From the NCBI RefSeq assembly GCF_001544755.2, contig NZ_FCOF02000036.1, forward strand, positions 1 to 64,000: a DNA stretch of 64,000 bases, given 5' to 3'. This DNA comes from Caballeronia catudaia. GTDB taxonomy: Bacteria > Pseudomonadota > Gammaproteobacteria > Burkholderiales > Burkholderiaceae. Shown piece after piece: positions 19,451-28,941 of the stretch (position 1 is the stretch's first letter; every line of letters starts with the position of its first letter). The translations under genes were made by a program, and so were the position numbers. Under the pieces are notes generated by a model. That model made no database searches. It was not told the origin of the DNA and worked only from the letters and a program-made list of their open reading frames with translations.

Positions 19451-20386
19451 CTACTTCGCAACGGCCGATGCGTTCCGCGCGTCGATAAGCCTGACGAGTT
19501 TTGCCAATGTCTCCGTGTGCGGAACGGACACGTTGAATTTGCGGGCCGCTTCAACGACTGCGCCGTTGATGCCTTCGATCTCTGTCTTTCGCTCGGCCAG
19601 AACGTCTTGCAGCATCGACGGCTTGTGCCCCTTGTGCTGTTCGATCGCGTAAACGATGTTGGCCGAGCACACGCCCAGATCCGCCGAAACTCCGCTGGCA
19701 TTCGCCACTGAGATGACCTCGGCCGCAACGGTCAGTGCCAGGCTCTTGCTGTCGTCCAGCAGTCCAAGCTGGTCTACCGTCGTCCCGGTGACGGCACAGA
19801 TGCTGTTGAGCGCTGCGTTGAACGCCACCTTTTCCCAGATAGCTGCCCAGACGTTGTCGTCGATCTGACAATTCAATCCGGCGGAATTGAGGGCCTCGGC
19901 GACGGCATTGAGCTCGGAAGTGCGTTCACCGTCGGCGCTCATCATTCGAATTTTCCCTTCGCCGTGACTGCTCACCGTGCCGGGCCCGACAAGGTCCGCG
20001 GGCCACGTGGTAACGCCGACAAGCACAGTGGAGAGCGGCACGAAGTCTCGAATCGCTTCAACGTTCCCTAGTCCGTTTTGCAGCGTGAGCACGACGGTTG
20101 TCTCGCCGAGCAGATGCTCGATGCCGGACAAGGCCGCGCGGGTGTGCATCGACTTCGTGAAGACCAACAGCAAGGCAGGCGATTTATCCGTAGCTTCGGG
20201 CCGTATCGCGTTGATGTTCGTGATGGCGCGAGTATCGCCATCCATCTCCAAGCGGAGGCCCTTCGCACCGATAGCGTCCAAATGCGGTTGATTGATGTCG
20301 ATCAGCGTCACTGAGTGACCGGCTTCAGCGAGGCGGCCGCCGAACAACGACCCCATCGCTCCTGCACCGAGTACGGCGATTTCCAT
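19451..20386 (-). CDS. Ketopantoate-reductase-family oxidoreductase; candidate D-mandelate dehydrogenase
   Basis: A 311-residue NAD(P)-dependent protein of the PanE/ApbA fold. The nucleotide motif IAVLGAGAMGSLFGGRLAEA opens it, and the family's catalytic lysine lies in IWEKVAFNAALNSICAVTG. The C-terminal helical domain carries HKPSMLQDVLAERKTEIEGI. PanE reduces ketopantoate, but Enterococcus D-mandelate dehydrogenases also belong to this family (established). Lying inside a mandelate operon that has no mandelate racemase, this enzyme could oxidise D-mandelate to benzoylformate; that is inference. The start is ambiguous between 20386 and 20395. A true PanE paralogue is the alternative. Confidence 0.85.
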   Translation of the reverse strand: MEIAVLGAGAMGSLFGGRLAEAGHSVTLIDINQPHLDAIGAKGLRLEMDGDTRAITNINAIRPEATDKSPALLLVFTKSMHTRAALSGIEHLLGETTVVLTLQNGLGNVEAIRDFVPLSTVLVGVTTWPADLVGPGTVSSHGEGKIRMMSADGERTSELNAVAEALNSAGLNCQIDDNVWAAIWEKVAFNAALNSICAVTGTTVDQLGLLDDSKSLALTVAAEVISVANASGVSADLGVCSANIVYAIEQHKGHKPSMLQDVLAERKTEIEGINGAVVEAARKFNVSVPHTETLAKLVRLIDARNASAVAK

Positions 20387-20460
20387 AGTTGACATGTCGA
20401 CCGCGGCTGCGGTCTTACCTGAGGTTGACGGGTAAGCTGCGAGGCTGGCGAGGGTGCGAT

Positions 20461-21912
20461 TCAAAATGGATAGTGTCGGGGCGACGTTTGCACAGTAACC
20501 CAGCGCAAGTCGGTAAAAGCGGCAATGCCTGCCTGTCCGCCGAAGTGGCCAAAGCCACTACCTTTGACGCCTCCAAAGGGCATCTGCGCTTCGTCGTGAA
20601 CGGTTGGCCCGTTGACGTGGCAAATCCCGGACTGGATGCGGCTGGCCACCCGCATCGCACGCGCGACATCGCGACTGAACACCGCCGCAGCAAGACCGTA
20701 TTCGTTATCGTTAGCGCATCGGATCGCTTCTTCTTCGCCGTCGACGCGCACGATTGCCTTGACAGGGCCAAACGTTTCTTCGTTGTAGATCCGCATGTTC
20801 GGCCCGACGTTATCGACGAGCGTTGCAGGCATAAGCGTGCTGTCCGCTCTTCCTCCGCAGACCAGGGTCGCGCCTTTGAGCAGGGCGTCATCAATCAAGG
20901 CGTTGCATCGTTGTACCGTCGCCATTTCGACAACGGAGCCCAACACGACCGGCCCCTTTCGAGGGTCGCCGAGCGGCAGCGTCTTAGCCTTTTCGCCAAG
21001 CCGAAGAACAAAGTCGTCGGCGATTGCGCGATCAACGATGATGCGCTCGGTGGACATGCAGATTTGTCCTGAATTGGCGAAGGCGCCGAAAGCTGCAGCA
21101 TCGACGGCTGCCGCGATATCGGCGTCGTCCAGCACGATTAGCGGGGCCTTTCCGCCCAGTTCGAGAACAGACGGTTTGAGATGCCGTGCGCAGCTTTCCG
21201 CGATGATCTTCCCGACCTTTGTCGAGCCCGTGAAATTGACACGTCGGATAGCCGGATGCGAAATGAGCGCCTCGACAACCGGACCTGCATCAGCAGGCGC
21301 GTTCGTGACGAAGTTGACGACGCCTGCAGGCAACCCTGCATCCATGAAGGCGTCCGCGATGAGTGCGTGCGTCGCCGGGCAAGTTTCCGAGCCCTTCAAT
21401 ACCACCGTGTTACCGCAAGCGAGTGGAAGCGCAACCGCACGGACTCCAAGGATGACAGGCGCATTCCACGGCGCAATCCCGAGGCATACGCCTGCCGGTT
21501 GCCGAACCGCCATCGCCAGGCTGCCGGGGATGTCGGACGGAATGACTTCGCCTGAAATTTGCGTGGTCAGCGACGCTGCCTCCCGCAGACCGTCAGCGGC
21601 CAATCGCACGTTGAAGTCAGCCCAGATGCGCGAAGCGCCCGTTTCGGCCGCCATCGCGGAAGCAAACGCATCCGCCTTTCCTTCGAGCGCTTGCGCCGCC
21701 CTAAGGAGATAGGAGCGACGCTGCGTCGGGCCCAGCTGAGACCAATGAGCAAACGCGACGGCAGCTGAATTCACTGCGTCACGAACGTCGTCCAGCGTGC
21801 ATGCAGGGGCCACGCTTGCGACGTCCTGATCCAAGGGGGTAGAACGTTGGAATGTCGCGCCATTGCTCGCGCCGACATGCGCTCCGTTGATGAGCATCGA
21901 AATCGTCTTCAT
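20461..21912 (-). CDS. Aldehyde dehydrogenase, probable benzaldehyde dehydrogenase
   Basis: A 483-residue NAD(P)-dependent aldehyde dehydrogenase, likely oxidising the benzaldehyde made by the decarboxylase to benzoate. The catalytic glutamate is in LELGGK and the nucleophilic cysteine in NSGQICMSTER. The PWNAPVILGVRA cofactor region and the PFGGVKGSGFGHFGG end are those of the salicylaldehyde/vanillin/benzaldehyde subgroup. The start at 21912 has GGCGGAG before it. The gene begins 37 bases after the stop of the decarboxylase gene, so co-transcription is expected. Full length. The precise aldehyde is inferred from context. Confidence 0.9.
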   Translation of the reverse strand: MKTISMLINGAHVGASNGATFQRSTPLDQDVASVAPACTLDDVRDAVNSAAVAFAHWSQLGPTQRRSYLLRAAQALEGKADAFASAMAAETGASRIWADFNVRLAADGLREAASLTTQISGEVIPSDIPGSLAMAVRQPAGVCLGIAPWNAPVILGVRAVALPLACGNTVVLKGSETCPATHALIADAFMDAGLPAGVVNFVTNAPADAGPVVEALISHPAIRRVNFTGSTKVGKIIAESCARHLKPSVLELGGKAPLIVLDDADIAAAVDAAAFGAFANSGQICMSTERIIVDRAIADDFVLRLGEKAKTLPLGDPRKGPVVLGSVVEMATVQRCNALIDDALLKGATLVCGGRADSTLMPATLVDNVGPNMRIYNEETFGPVKAIVRVDGEEEAIRCANDNEYGLAAAVFSRDVARAMRVASRIQSGICHVNGPTVHDEAQMPFGGVKGSGFGHFGGQAGIAAFTDLRWVTVQTSPRHYPF

Positions 21913-21949
21913 AGTCTCCGCCGTATGTTTCTCTTTTCGTGTAGGTCCT

Positions 21950-23563
21950 TCAGGCAACCACGACCTCGACAAGACGCGGCTCGCCCGCTTCGAGCGCTTC
22001 CTTCAACTTCTCTGCAAGCTCCGCGGCGTCCGAGACACGGAGACCTTTACAACCCATGCCCTGGGCAAGCGACACGAAATCCAGACCGGGAAGATCAGTG
22101 CCCTGAACAGGGTCGTCGGAAGCGAATCCAAACACCGGCGCAAACTCTTGAAGCGCGGCATAGCGCTGGTTGTTCAGAATGACAAAGGTGATGGGCAGCC
22201 GCATTTGCACAGCACTATAGATCGCCTGGATCGAGTACATGCTCGAGCCGTCTCCGATCAGTCCAATCACCTTGCGCTTGGGAAGAGCGAGCGCAACGCC
22301 GACCGCTGCAGGCATGCCGTAACCCAAGCCGCCGCTAGCCATCGTGAAGAAGGTATTGCTCTTTGTGAACGGCAAATACCGTTGCATGACCGGGCGAGAA
22401 CTTGGTGCCTCTTCAACGACAACGTCGTTCGGGTCGCGAACCTCCGCCAGGGTTTGCAGCGCGAAGGCGACCGACATCACGGGCGACGGCTCGGCACGGG
22501 GTGGCCTGGGCCGACGCTCAGGCAAAGGACGCGTGTCCGGAGCCGCACGCGCAAGCAAGTCAAACAAGCCGAGGCGGACGTTGCCGACCGCCGCAGCGCC
22601 TCCGGGCGTCCACGCCGCGACATTGGGGTCGTCGATGAGTTGATAAAGCGCCGTGCCCGGAGGCACGTGCGGGCCTGTACCTTCGACGTGATACGAAAAG
22701 GCAGGCGCGCCAAGGACACAAACGACGTCGTGCCCAGCGAGCAGCGAGACGATCTTTTCACGCATCGCGGGGAGAAATCCCGCGAAGAGTGGGTGGTCCT
22801 CGGGGAACGAACAACGAGCACTCATCGGCGCGACAAAGACGCGTGCATTATGTCTCTCGGCCAGCTGAACAACTTCCTTCCATGCGCCAGCCCGGTCGAC
22901 TCCCGCACCCACCACGAGAGCAGGCGTTCTCGATGCGTCCAGCGCTGCGCCGAGTTTCGCCAATGCCTGCGGGTCAGGACGGACCGAGTTGCTGACAGTC
23001 GCGCGCTCATGAAACTCCGCAGGCTGGTCCCAGTCATCCACGGGAATTGAAACGAAGACAGGCCCACGCGGCTCCTGCATCGCAATGTGATACGCGCGCT
23101 CTAGCGCGCGCGGCACGTCTTGTGCACGCGCAGGTTCAATCGCCCACTTCACGTATGGCTTGGGCAACTCGACTGCCTGTGCGGCGGAAAGGAACGGGTC
23201 AAAGGGCAAGATCGAACGGGCTTGTTGCCCCGCCGTGATAACAAGCGGCGTCTGATTTCTGAATGCCGTGAAGATGTTGCCCATCGCGTTACCGACGCCG
23301 GCCGCAGAATGAAGGTTCACTAACGCTGCGTTTCCGGTCGCTTGCGCATAGCCATCGGCCATCCCGACGACTGCCGCTTCTTGTAAGCCCAGGACGTATC
23401 GGAAGTCGGCAGGGAAGTCCCGAAACATCGGAAGCTCCGTCGATCCAGGGTTAGCAAAGATCGACGTCATCCCCAGTCCGCGTACAAGCTTGATGACGAC
23501 GTCCCTAACGGTGGCTTGTGTCGACGGACCGCTTCCTTCGCTTTGTTTGTCGCTGCCTGTCAT
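21950..23563 (-). CDS. mdlC: Benzoylformate decarboxylase
   Basis: A 537-residue thiamine-diphosphate enzyme that converts benzoylformate to benzaldehyde and CO2. The residues known to act in P. putida MdlC have counterparts here: Ser in NPGSTELP, Glu in LQEAAVVGMADGYAQA, His in NLHSAAG and His in SYHVEG. The cofactor-binding GDGSSMYSIQAIY is near the C-terminus. The ATG at 23563 follows an AGAGG site; the upstream 22 codons are discarded. It is first in the minus-strand mandelate operon and faces the LysR regulator across 240 bases holding an inverted repeat. Confidence 0.9.
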   Translation of the reverse strand: MTGSDKQSEGSGPSTQATVRDVVIKLVRGLGMTSIFANPGSTELPMFRDFPADFRYVLGLQEAAVVGMADGYAQATGNAALVNLHSAAGVGNAMGNIFTAFRNQTPLVITAGQQARSILPFDPFLSAAQAVELPKPYVKWAIEPARAQDVPRALERAYHIAMQEPRGPVFVSIPVDDWDQPAEFHERATVSNSVRPDPQALAKLGAALDASRTPALVVGAGVDRAGAWKEVVQLAERHNARVFVAPMSARCSFPEDHPLFAGFLPAMREKIVSLLAGHDVVCVLGAPAFSYHVEGTGPHVPPGTALYQLIDDPNVAAWTPGGAAAVGNVRLGLFDLLARAAPDTRPLPERRPRPPRAEPSPVMSVAFALQTLAEVRDPNDVVVEEAPSSRPVMQRYLPFTKSNTFFTMASGGLGYGMPAAVGVALALPKRKVIGLIGDGSSMYSIQAIYSAVQMRLPITFVILNNQRYAALQEFAPVFGFASDDPVQGTDLPGLDFVSLAQGMGCKGLRVSDAAELAEKLKEALEAGEPRLVEVVVA

Positions 23564-23620
23564 TGCGATTCCTCTTTGGTCAAGAGCGTTTCTGCTCTTC
23601 GGTGAAACGAGTATGGATTT

Positions 23621-23747
23621 ATGGGTCATGCTTGAATATTGCTTTTTTGCGTGGAACCCTTTACCTTCAGGCTAAGGGTTTAGAATTTTCCGAAATATCA
23701 CATCTTTACGTAACTTGCTGTTTCTGCTTGGTTTTTGCATGACCCAT
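23621..23747. promoter_or_regulatory. Inverted-repeat pair between mdlC and its LysR regulator
   Basis: ATGGGTCATGC at 23621-23631 and its exact reverse complement GCATGACCCAT at 23737-23747 bracket the divergent promoter region, 105 bases apart. An 11-base perfect match placed symmetrically suggests two operators for one dimeric regulator, perhaps with looping, but the canonical LysR box T-N11-A was not established within each arm. The mdlC and lysR promoters must lie in this gap. Confidence 0.5.
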
Positions 23748-23804
23748 GTCAGTCGATGGCCGATACCGTAGGCCAGGGTCCCTAGGGAACACCCCAACGA
23801 ACTC

Positions 23805-24731
23805 ATGAGCTACAACCTCCATCAATTGCATGCTTTTACGACCATCGTGTCGTCCGGCAGCCTCGGAAGGGCCGCAGCATCCCTCAATGTGACTCAGCCA
23901 GCACTCAGTCGAACTATCAAGCGCCTGGAGGAAGATGTGGGCGCGCCGCTCTTTGAGCGGCATGTGAAAGGTATGCAGTTGACGGATATTGGCGCTGCCT
24001 TACTGCCGCATGCTCAGCTTCTATTGCGCGAGGCAGAAAATGCGCGCGAAGAGATCGACGCGATGCGCGGACTCGCCAAAGGAACGATCAAGGTTGGAGC
24101 AGTAGGCAGTCTCGCTGCTCACTTCCTTCCTTTGGCCGTCGATCGTGTTTTGGGGAAATGGGGCAACTTGCACGTCGAGATCATCGAAGGCGTGTGGGAC
24201 CGCCTCGCTGAGGGGCTCATCAATTACGAGATCGACCTCGCTCTAAGTACGGCCACCAATGACAGCGACGAGATCGTGGCCGTGCCTGACTGCCGATGGG
24301 AGGACAACAGCTTCGTGGTTGCAGCTTTCAGCCATCCATTGCGCAAGAAACCTAAGCTCACTCTTGCCGACACATTGACTGCGCGGTGGGCCATCCCTCC
24401 CAAGGGAACAGCCCCTTATGAACACATGCGAGAGACGTTTCTCTCTCGCAACCTCGACATGCCGGATATTGCTGTCCGGACGCGATCGGTGACCGTGCTT
24501 AAAAGTCTGGTAGCCGAATGCTCGTTTCTGAGCTGGATGCCGGAACCGATGTACGACTCCGAAAGCAAGGCTGGGATCATGGGGACTGTGCCTATTCCGG
24601 GCATTCGCGCGGCCAGAACATTGACAGCATTTCAGCGCCGCAACGGGATACTGCCGCGTCCAGCCGCGCGTCTGCTCGACGAACTTAGAAGCCTGACCGA
24701 GCGCGGCATGGCGTTGCGGACCACGCGATAA
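23805..24731 (+). CDS. LysR-family regulator of the mandelate operon
   Basis: A 308-residue LysR-type regulator. The N-terminal winged helix-turn-helix (SLGRAAASLNVTQPALSRTI) is followed by a linker helix, then the periplasmic-binding-protein-like effector domain starting near residue 92 (TIKVGAVGSLAAHFLP). It is divergent from mdlC, the standard layout for a regulator of its neighbour and of itself. The inducer is likely mandelate, benzoylformate or another pathway intermediate (inference). The ATG at 23805 is preceded by ACGAACTC, a weak ribosome site. Full length. Confidence 0.9.
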   Translation: MSYNLHQLHAFTTIVSSGSLGRAAASLNVTQPALSRTIKRLEEDVGAPLFERHVKGMQLTDIGAALLPHAQLLLREAENAREEIDAMRGLAKGTIKVGAVGSLAAHFLPLAVDRVLGKWGNLHVEIIEGVWDRLAEGLINYEIDLALSTATNDSDEIVAVPDCRWEDNSFVVAAFSHPLRKKPKLTLADTLTARWAIPPKGTAPYEHMRETFLSRNLDMPDIAVRTRSVTVLKSLVAECSFLSWMPEPMYDSESKAGIMGTVPIPGIRAARTLTAFQRRNGILPRPAARLLDELRSLTERGMALRTTR

Positions 24732-24732
24732 G

Positions 24733-24891
24733 CCATATCCGTTCGGCTGGTTCGTCAATCTAGTCGAAGCACCGCCTTCTTCCGACGAGTTCATCTACGC
24801 TCGGCACGATCGGAGCTTCGCGCTTATCAGCATGCGCTCGCCGGACGTGCGGCGCATAATTTTTAAGTGCGATCCGACGTCATCCTTGTAA
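24733..24891 (+). pseudogene. Fragment of a 4-hydroxybenzoate 3-monooxygenase gene (pobA-like)
   Basis: Directly after the regulator stop, the frame reads YPFGWFVNLVEAPPSSDEFI, then YARHDRSFALISMRSPDVRR and FKCDPT before a TAA at 24889. This matches an internal stretch of PobA, where the equivalent reads roughly YPFGWLG, then Y-H-RGFAL-SMRSP and QCDP. About 52 of 390 residues remain, with neither start nor FAD motif. The fragment hints that a hydroxybenzoate-degrading gene once lay beside the cluster. Confidence 0.7.
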
Positions 24892-25831
24892 GAAACAACG
24901 CCGACAGGTCGCGGAACTCGAACACGTGGCAAGGTCGCGCTCCGCGGCTGTTTCCCCGCTTAGAATTATGTAGGGTGCGTAGCGGTCTGATGCATCTGAG
25001 ACGGCACGTTCGGCGCGAAGCCGACCGTAACTGGAGTGAGGCGAAGTCATGGGAACAAATCGCCATCGGTCTGAACGACAGACGGGCGAATCGAAGGGTA
25101 TCGCCGAGCCAAGACCAGCCAGTCTTGTCCGCTTTTCGGGAGGCGCGGTCGTTCCGACGGCGGTAGACGAATCTCTACGAGCGGCCGGAACTGGCCGTCA
25201 GTTCGCGTTCGAGCCGCTCACCAGAGGGCCGACATCGCGAATCGCAAGATCGGCTCTGTCGAACTTTGATCGAACTGGCGCTCTCGGCGAAGAAGCGCCA
25301 TTCGCACGAGACATCGTCGAGTCATCCAAGCGTCGGTTTCACCCGGCAATCGGTCGTTCAATTCGCAGTGCGAAAGCGCTTACTTGTTGACCACTTGTGA
25401 TCCAACAGTCCTCACGGTGTCTTGAGCGGCTTCTTCCCGACATGGGGGGACGGCATTCGGGCAATGCGTTTTAGGTGCAGTCACTAGTTCGTGCGCAGCA
25501 AGGCGTGCCTGCTAGGACACCCACGACCCGAGAATCGCTAGTCACTCCCGCCTTTGGACGGCAGCGTCACGCGTCCGCTGCCTCTGCGCACGCGGCGCTT
25601 GACCGCCGAAGAACGGTTGTCGACTGACAAGCTCGTGTCCTCGAACCCCGCATCCGCAAAATCGTCTGACATGGAAAGCCGGTCTGCCACGCGCGGTCCC
25701 ACGGTACATACTCTCGGACTTGATGCATGTTCAATGCATGCGCAACAAAAGCAATCCGACTCCGCGTCAGTGGACGGCTCGCGACCATGCGGGAAAGCCG
25801 GTGCGTGCGCTTTTCCCGCAGGACTCGTGCG
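24892..25831. other. About 940 bases without a supportable gene
   Basis: No intact frame with a domain or ribosome site was found on either strand between the pobA remnant and the haemagglutinin-type gene. No insertion-sequence ends or RNA genes are evident. Confidence 0.5.
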
Positions 25832-28273
25832 CTAATGTCCCTGCTGCCACTGCAAAAGCGGATGCGTCGCGCCAGCGGGCATCGCCCAGACGCCTCCCGC
25901 CGGGATGCTCCAGTCGAGGAAGTTCGACGCGTTGCTCATCTGAGTCGTGGTGAGGCCATTGCTGTCGGGCGGCGCGGTGCCGTTGCCAATGGTGAAGGCG
26001 CTCGTTTGCGTCGTCACCGTCCTGTCCCAGTAGACGTTGTTATGGATCGCGCCGTAGTTATAAAACGCGATGCCGCCGTGAAACGAGCCTGGCTGGCCGG
26101 GGCCGCTGACCAGATTGGCCGCGAACGACTGGTCGATGATACCGGTCGCCGTGTTGTCATCGACGAGCCCCGCGTCCTGCGCATAACCTGTCGAATACGA
26201 CTGCGTGAGGAGCCCCGCATTGGTCCCGACGATGCCGCCGGTGCCGCCGTGCGAGCCGCGACCGACCGAACCGGTGACGAACGACTGCGCGATGGTCCCG
26301 TGGTTGTCGCCCACGAGGCCGCCTGCAATCCCTTGCGTGAGCACCGATGCACTGCTGGACGATCGCTCGATGGTGCCGTAGTTGCTGCCGACGAGACCGC
26401 CGTCGGGACCACCGCCGTAGATGAAGTAGTCGTTGACCTTGCCGGAACTGGACGCGTAGGCGACGAGCCCGTAGTTGACGCCGACGAGCAGCCCGAACGA
26501 CCCGATATCAAATCCGACGCCGATGGCTGCGTTGGTGAGGTTCACGTTGCGCACCACGCCATTCGCGCCGACGACGCCAAAGAGGCCTAGCGCCGAGGTG
26601 GGTCCGCCCCGGCCGATGTCGATCGGTCCGAAAGCCACGCCGTTGATCCGCAGGCTGTCGATCGTGTGGCCCATGCCGTCGAACTGGCCCGTGAATGGCG
26701 CGTTGGACGGTGCGGCGACCGGGCCGGGCAGCGACCCGATCGGATTGAAGGACGTCGCGGCGCTCGCGTCGATGTCCTTGCCGAGCGCGTAGTTGCCCGA
26801 GACATTCAGCGCGACGTTCTGCAGGTCGTTGACATTGTTGACGAGCTTGTAGGCGGTGATCTGCGTAACAAGGCCGCTATAGGGTGCTGCCGTCCAGTTC
26901 ATGTTGGCGAGCACCGTGCCCGGCGAGTAAGTCCCGTTCATGTCGTAGAGCGCCGTGACGATGCCCGTGCTCTTCGACCAGTCGATCGTCCCGCCATTCG
27001 CGATGCTTCCGCCGTTGTCGATGCCGCCGCTGTCCGCACGCAGCGTGAGGTTGCCACTTCCGGCGTTGGCGATCGTCGTGTTCGCAGCGATCGTCATGTT
27101 GTGAGTCGCGCCGAGCGTCAAAGCAGCCGCGCCGTTCCACTGCACGTTGCCGTTGACGGCCAGACCGCCCGCCGACGTCTCGACATCCACAGACGTTCCC
27201 GCGTTCAGGCTGCGCGACACCGCGCCCGCATTGCTTCCGTCGAGGATGAAGGTCGGTGCGCCGAGCTTCCACGTCCCGGCCAGCACCGTCGCGCCGCCGA
27301 CGTCCAGCGTGTTGCCGCGCGTCTCTACCGTGCCGCCGCTGCCGTTCGCGTTGCTCGCCGACACGTCGCTGTTCACGTGCACGCCGCCCGCGTCCGCGAC
27401 GAGCCATACATGACCATCGCGCGTGGTGGTGCTGGTCGCGCGGATCGCGGCGCTGTTGCCTGCGAGCGCATAGACGTTGCCATCGGCGGCTTGCAGGTTG
27501 ATCTGCGCGGCGCGGATCGCGCCTGCGTTCAGTGCCGTGCCGCCGCTCCCCGTCTGCACGAACACCTGTTGACTGCCCGATGCATCCTGCAACAGCACCT
27601 GACTGCCCGCCGCGAGTTCGGCCGTGCCCTGCGCGGCATCGATGCTGCCGAGATTCGCCGCCAGCGTGCGCGAGACGAGAAAGACGTCGCCGCCACTCGA
27701 CCCGATGCGGCCCAGATTCACGACGACGCCCTTCCCGCCGCCCGACAGTGTGAGCGCGCCGCCTTGCATAAACGCGTTGTTATCGGCATCGAGCGCAGAG
27801 GCGACGAAGCGCCCGCCGGTCGCGATCACGCCGGTCGGTCCGACGAGCACGCCCTGAGGGTTGATGAGATAGACGCTGCCGCTCGCGTTGAGCGAGCCGA
27901 GAATCACCGACGGATCGCCGCCCGTGACGCGGTTGAGCGTCGCGCCGCTGCCGTTGTTGAACGTGACGGTGCGGCCATTGCCGATCGAGAAACTGCACCA
28001 GTCGATCACGCCGCGTGAGGTGGACTGGTTGATCGTCAGCGCCTGTTCGCCGCCGCTGATCGAACCGCCGCCCGCGATGAACTGTCCGCCTTTCGGCAAG
28101 GGTGGAGCGGCTTGCGCCTCGATGCTGGATAGCCCCGATGAAGCCGTGGCGAGAAGCAGCGCCATCGTCAGTGGACGAAGCCGCAAATGGCGCGCGCGGT
28201 TCCTGGGATGATGAGAAAGGCGGGAGTGTCGAGCGGGACGCACCGACAAAGCGAGACTTGAATCGAGCTGCAT
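25832..28273 (-). CDS. Filamentous haemagglutinin-type exoprotein (TpsA-like) with GLUG repeats
   Basis: An 813-residue secreted protein. A long, basic N-terminal region leads into an extended signal peptide (MALLLATASSGLSSIEAQAA). A TPS secretion domain follows at about residues 45-290, with the family's INPQGVLVGPTGVIATGGRF. The middle is beta-helical. Toward the C-terminus are GLUG-type repeats such as GGLVGSNYGTIERS, GGLVGDNHGTIAQSF and GGIVGTNAGLLTQSY. The start at 28273 follows GGAGGG. Such proteins are exported by a TpsB outer-membrane partner, which is not adjacent. The length is modest against adhesins of several thousand residues. A role in attachment is the usual expectation. Confidence 0.88.
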   Translation of the reverse strand: MQLDSSLALSVRPARHSRLSHHPRNRARHLRLRPLTMALLLATASSGLSSIEAQAAPPLPKGGQFIAGGGSISGGEQALTINQSTSRGVIDWCSFSIGNGRTVTFNNGSGATLNRVTGGDPSVILGSLNASGSVYLINPQGVLVGPTGVIATGGRFVASALDADNNAFMQGGALTLSGGGKGVVVNLGRIGSSGGDVFLVSRTLAANLGSIDAAQGTAELAAGSQVLLQDASGSQQVFVQTGSGGTALNAGAIRAAQINLQAADGNVYALAGNSAAIRATSTTTRDGHVWLVADAGGVHVNSDVSASNANGSGGTVETRGNTLDVGGATVLAGTWKLGAPTFILDGSNAGAVSRSLNAGTSVDVETSAGGLAVNGNVQWNGAAALTLGATHNMTIAANTTIANAGSGNLTLRADSGGIDNGGSIANGGTIDWSKSTGIVTALYDMNGTYSPGTVLANMNWTAAPYSGLVTQITAYKLVNNVNDLQNVALNVSGNYALGKDIDASAATSFNPIGSLPGPVAAPSNAPFTGQFDGMGHTIDSLRINGVAFGPIDIGRGGPTSALGLFGVVGANGVVRNVNLTNAAIGVGFDIGSFGLLVGVNYGLVAYASSSGKVNDYFIYGGGPDGGLVGSNYGTIERSSSSASVLTQGIAGGLVGDNHGTIAQSFVTGSVGRGSHGGTGGIVGTNAGLLTQSYSTGYAQDAGLVDDNTATGIIDQSFAANLVSGPGQPGSFHGGIAFYNYGAIHNNVYWDRTVTTQTSAFTIGNGTAPPDSNGLTTTQMSNASNFLDWSIPAGGVWAMPAGATHPLLQWQQGH

Positions 28274-28872
28274 ATGCCCTCCAGACGGAATCAGACATGC
28301 GATCGTCGTCCGGCCGCTGGTGAAGCTCACCGCTGAATTTTCAAGGGCGTGAACATCGACGTGCTAGCAGGCGCAAAGATAGTATCAACCCGGAACCCGG
28401 CTAGCGGGGATTTGTACGTTCGTTCAATGCGCAAGGCAGTGCGCGGCGGTGTACCGCACGTGTGGTCGCAAGGCGGCTTTCGTGAAGTCCAGCATTGTCG
28501 GCGACGCTCATGCCGTTAGCTAAGTTGAAGAACGGGTTCCCTTCGCGCTAGAGGACCGAGCGCGGCGCTCGAAACTGCCATCTTCGGCACTGGTAACATT
28601 TATTCGACGCCTGCCGACATGCGCGGTGGCACGCACATTCCTGCGGCCGATGGCGGAAAGCGTCAGGTTGCCTATCGGCTAAAAATACGACCGACCGCAT
28701 ACTGCACTTTCATCGATGGGCTGTCGCTACCATCCGATGCGTTGGCGTGTGATGGAATTGGTACCGGCGGGGGCGAGAAGATAAAATTCTCTTGGCACGT
28801 GCGCTGGTTCCCGCGCGGCGCTACTGAGCCGGCGGATGTATCGAAACGCGTCTTTGCAATCGGATGTTCGCG
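28274..28872. other. About 600 bases without a supportable gene
   Basis: Upstream region of the TpsA-like gene and a stretch with only short unsupported frames. Its promoter should lie just after 28273, but no clear -35/-10 pair was picked out. Confidence 0.4.
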
Positions 28873-28926
28873 ATGCTGCCAGAAACAAGATATGCCCGAA
28901 GCGGCGATGTCAACGTTGCCTATCAG
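28873..28926 (+). pseudogene. Inverted N-terminal fragment of a hydrolase/cyclase gene
   Basis: The plus strand encodes MLPETRYARSGDVNVAYQ, the conserved opening of a family of alpha/beta hydrolases fused to an adenylate/guanylate cyclase domain. The rest of what looks like the same gene lies on the opposite strand 16 bases away, so this piece appears flipped relative to the body of the gene. Confidence 0.6.
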
Positions 28927-28941
28927 GGGACCGCCCGACGC

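Noticed and set aside
26666-28018. A 450-codon open frame on the plus strand
   Set aside because: Antisense to the haemagglutinin-type gene, Arg/Val/Ala-rich with no domain.
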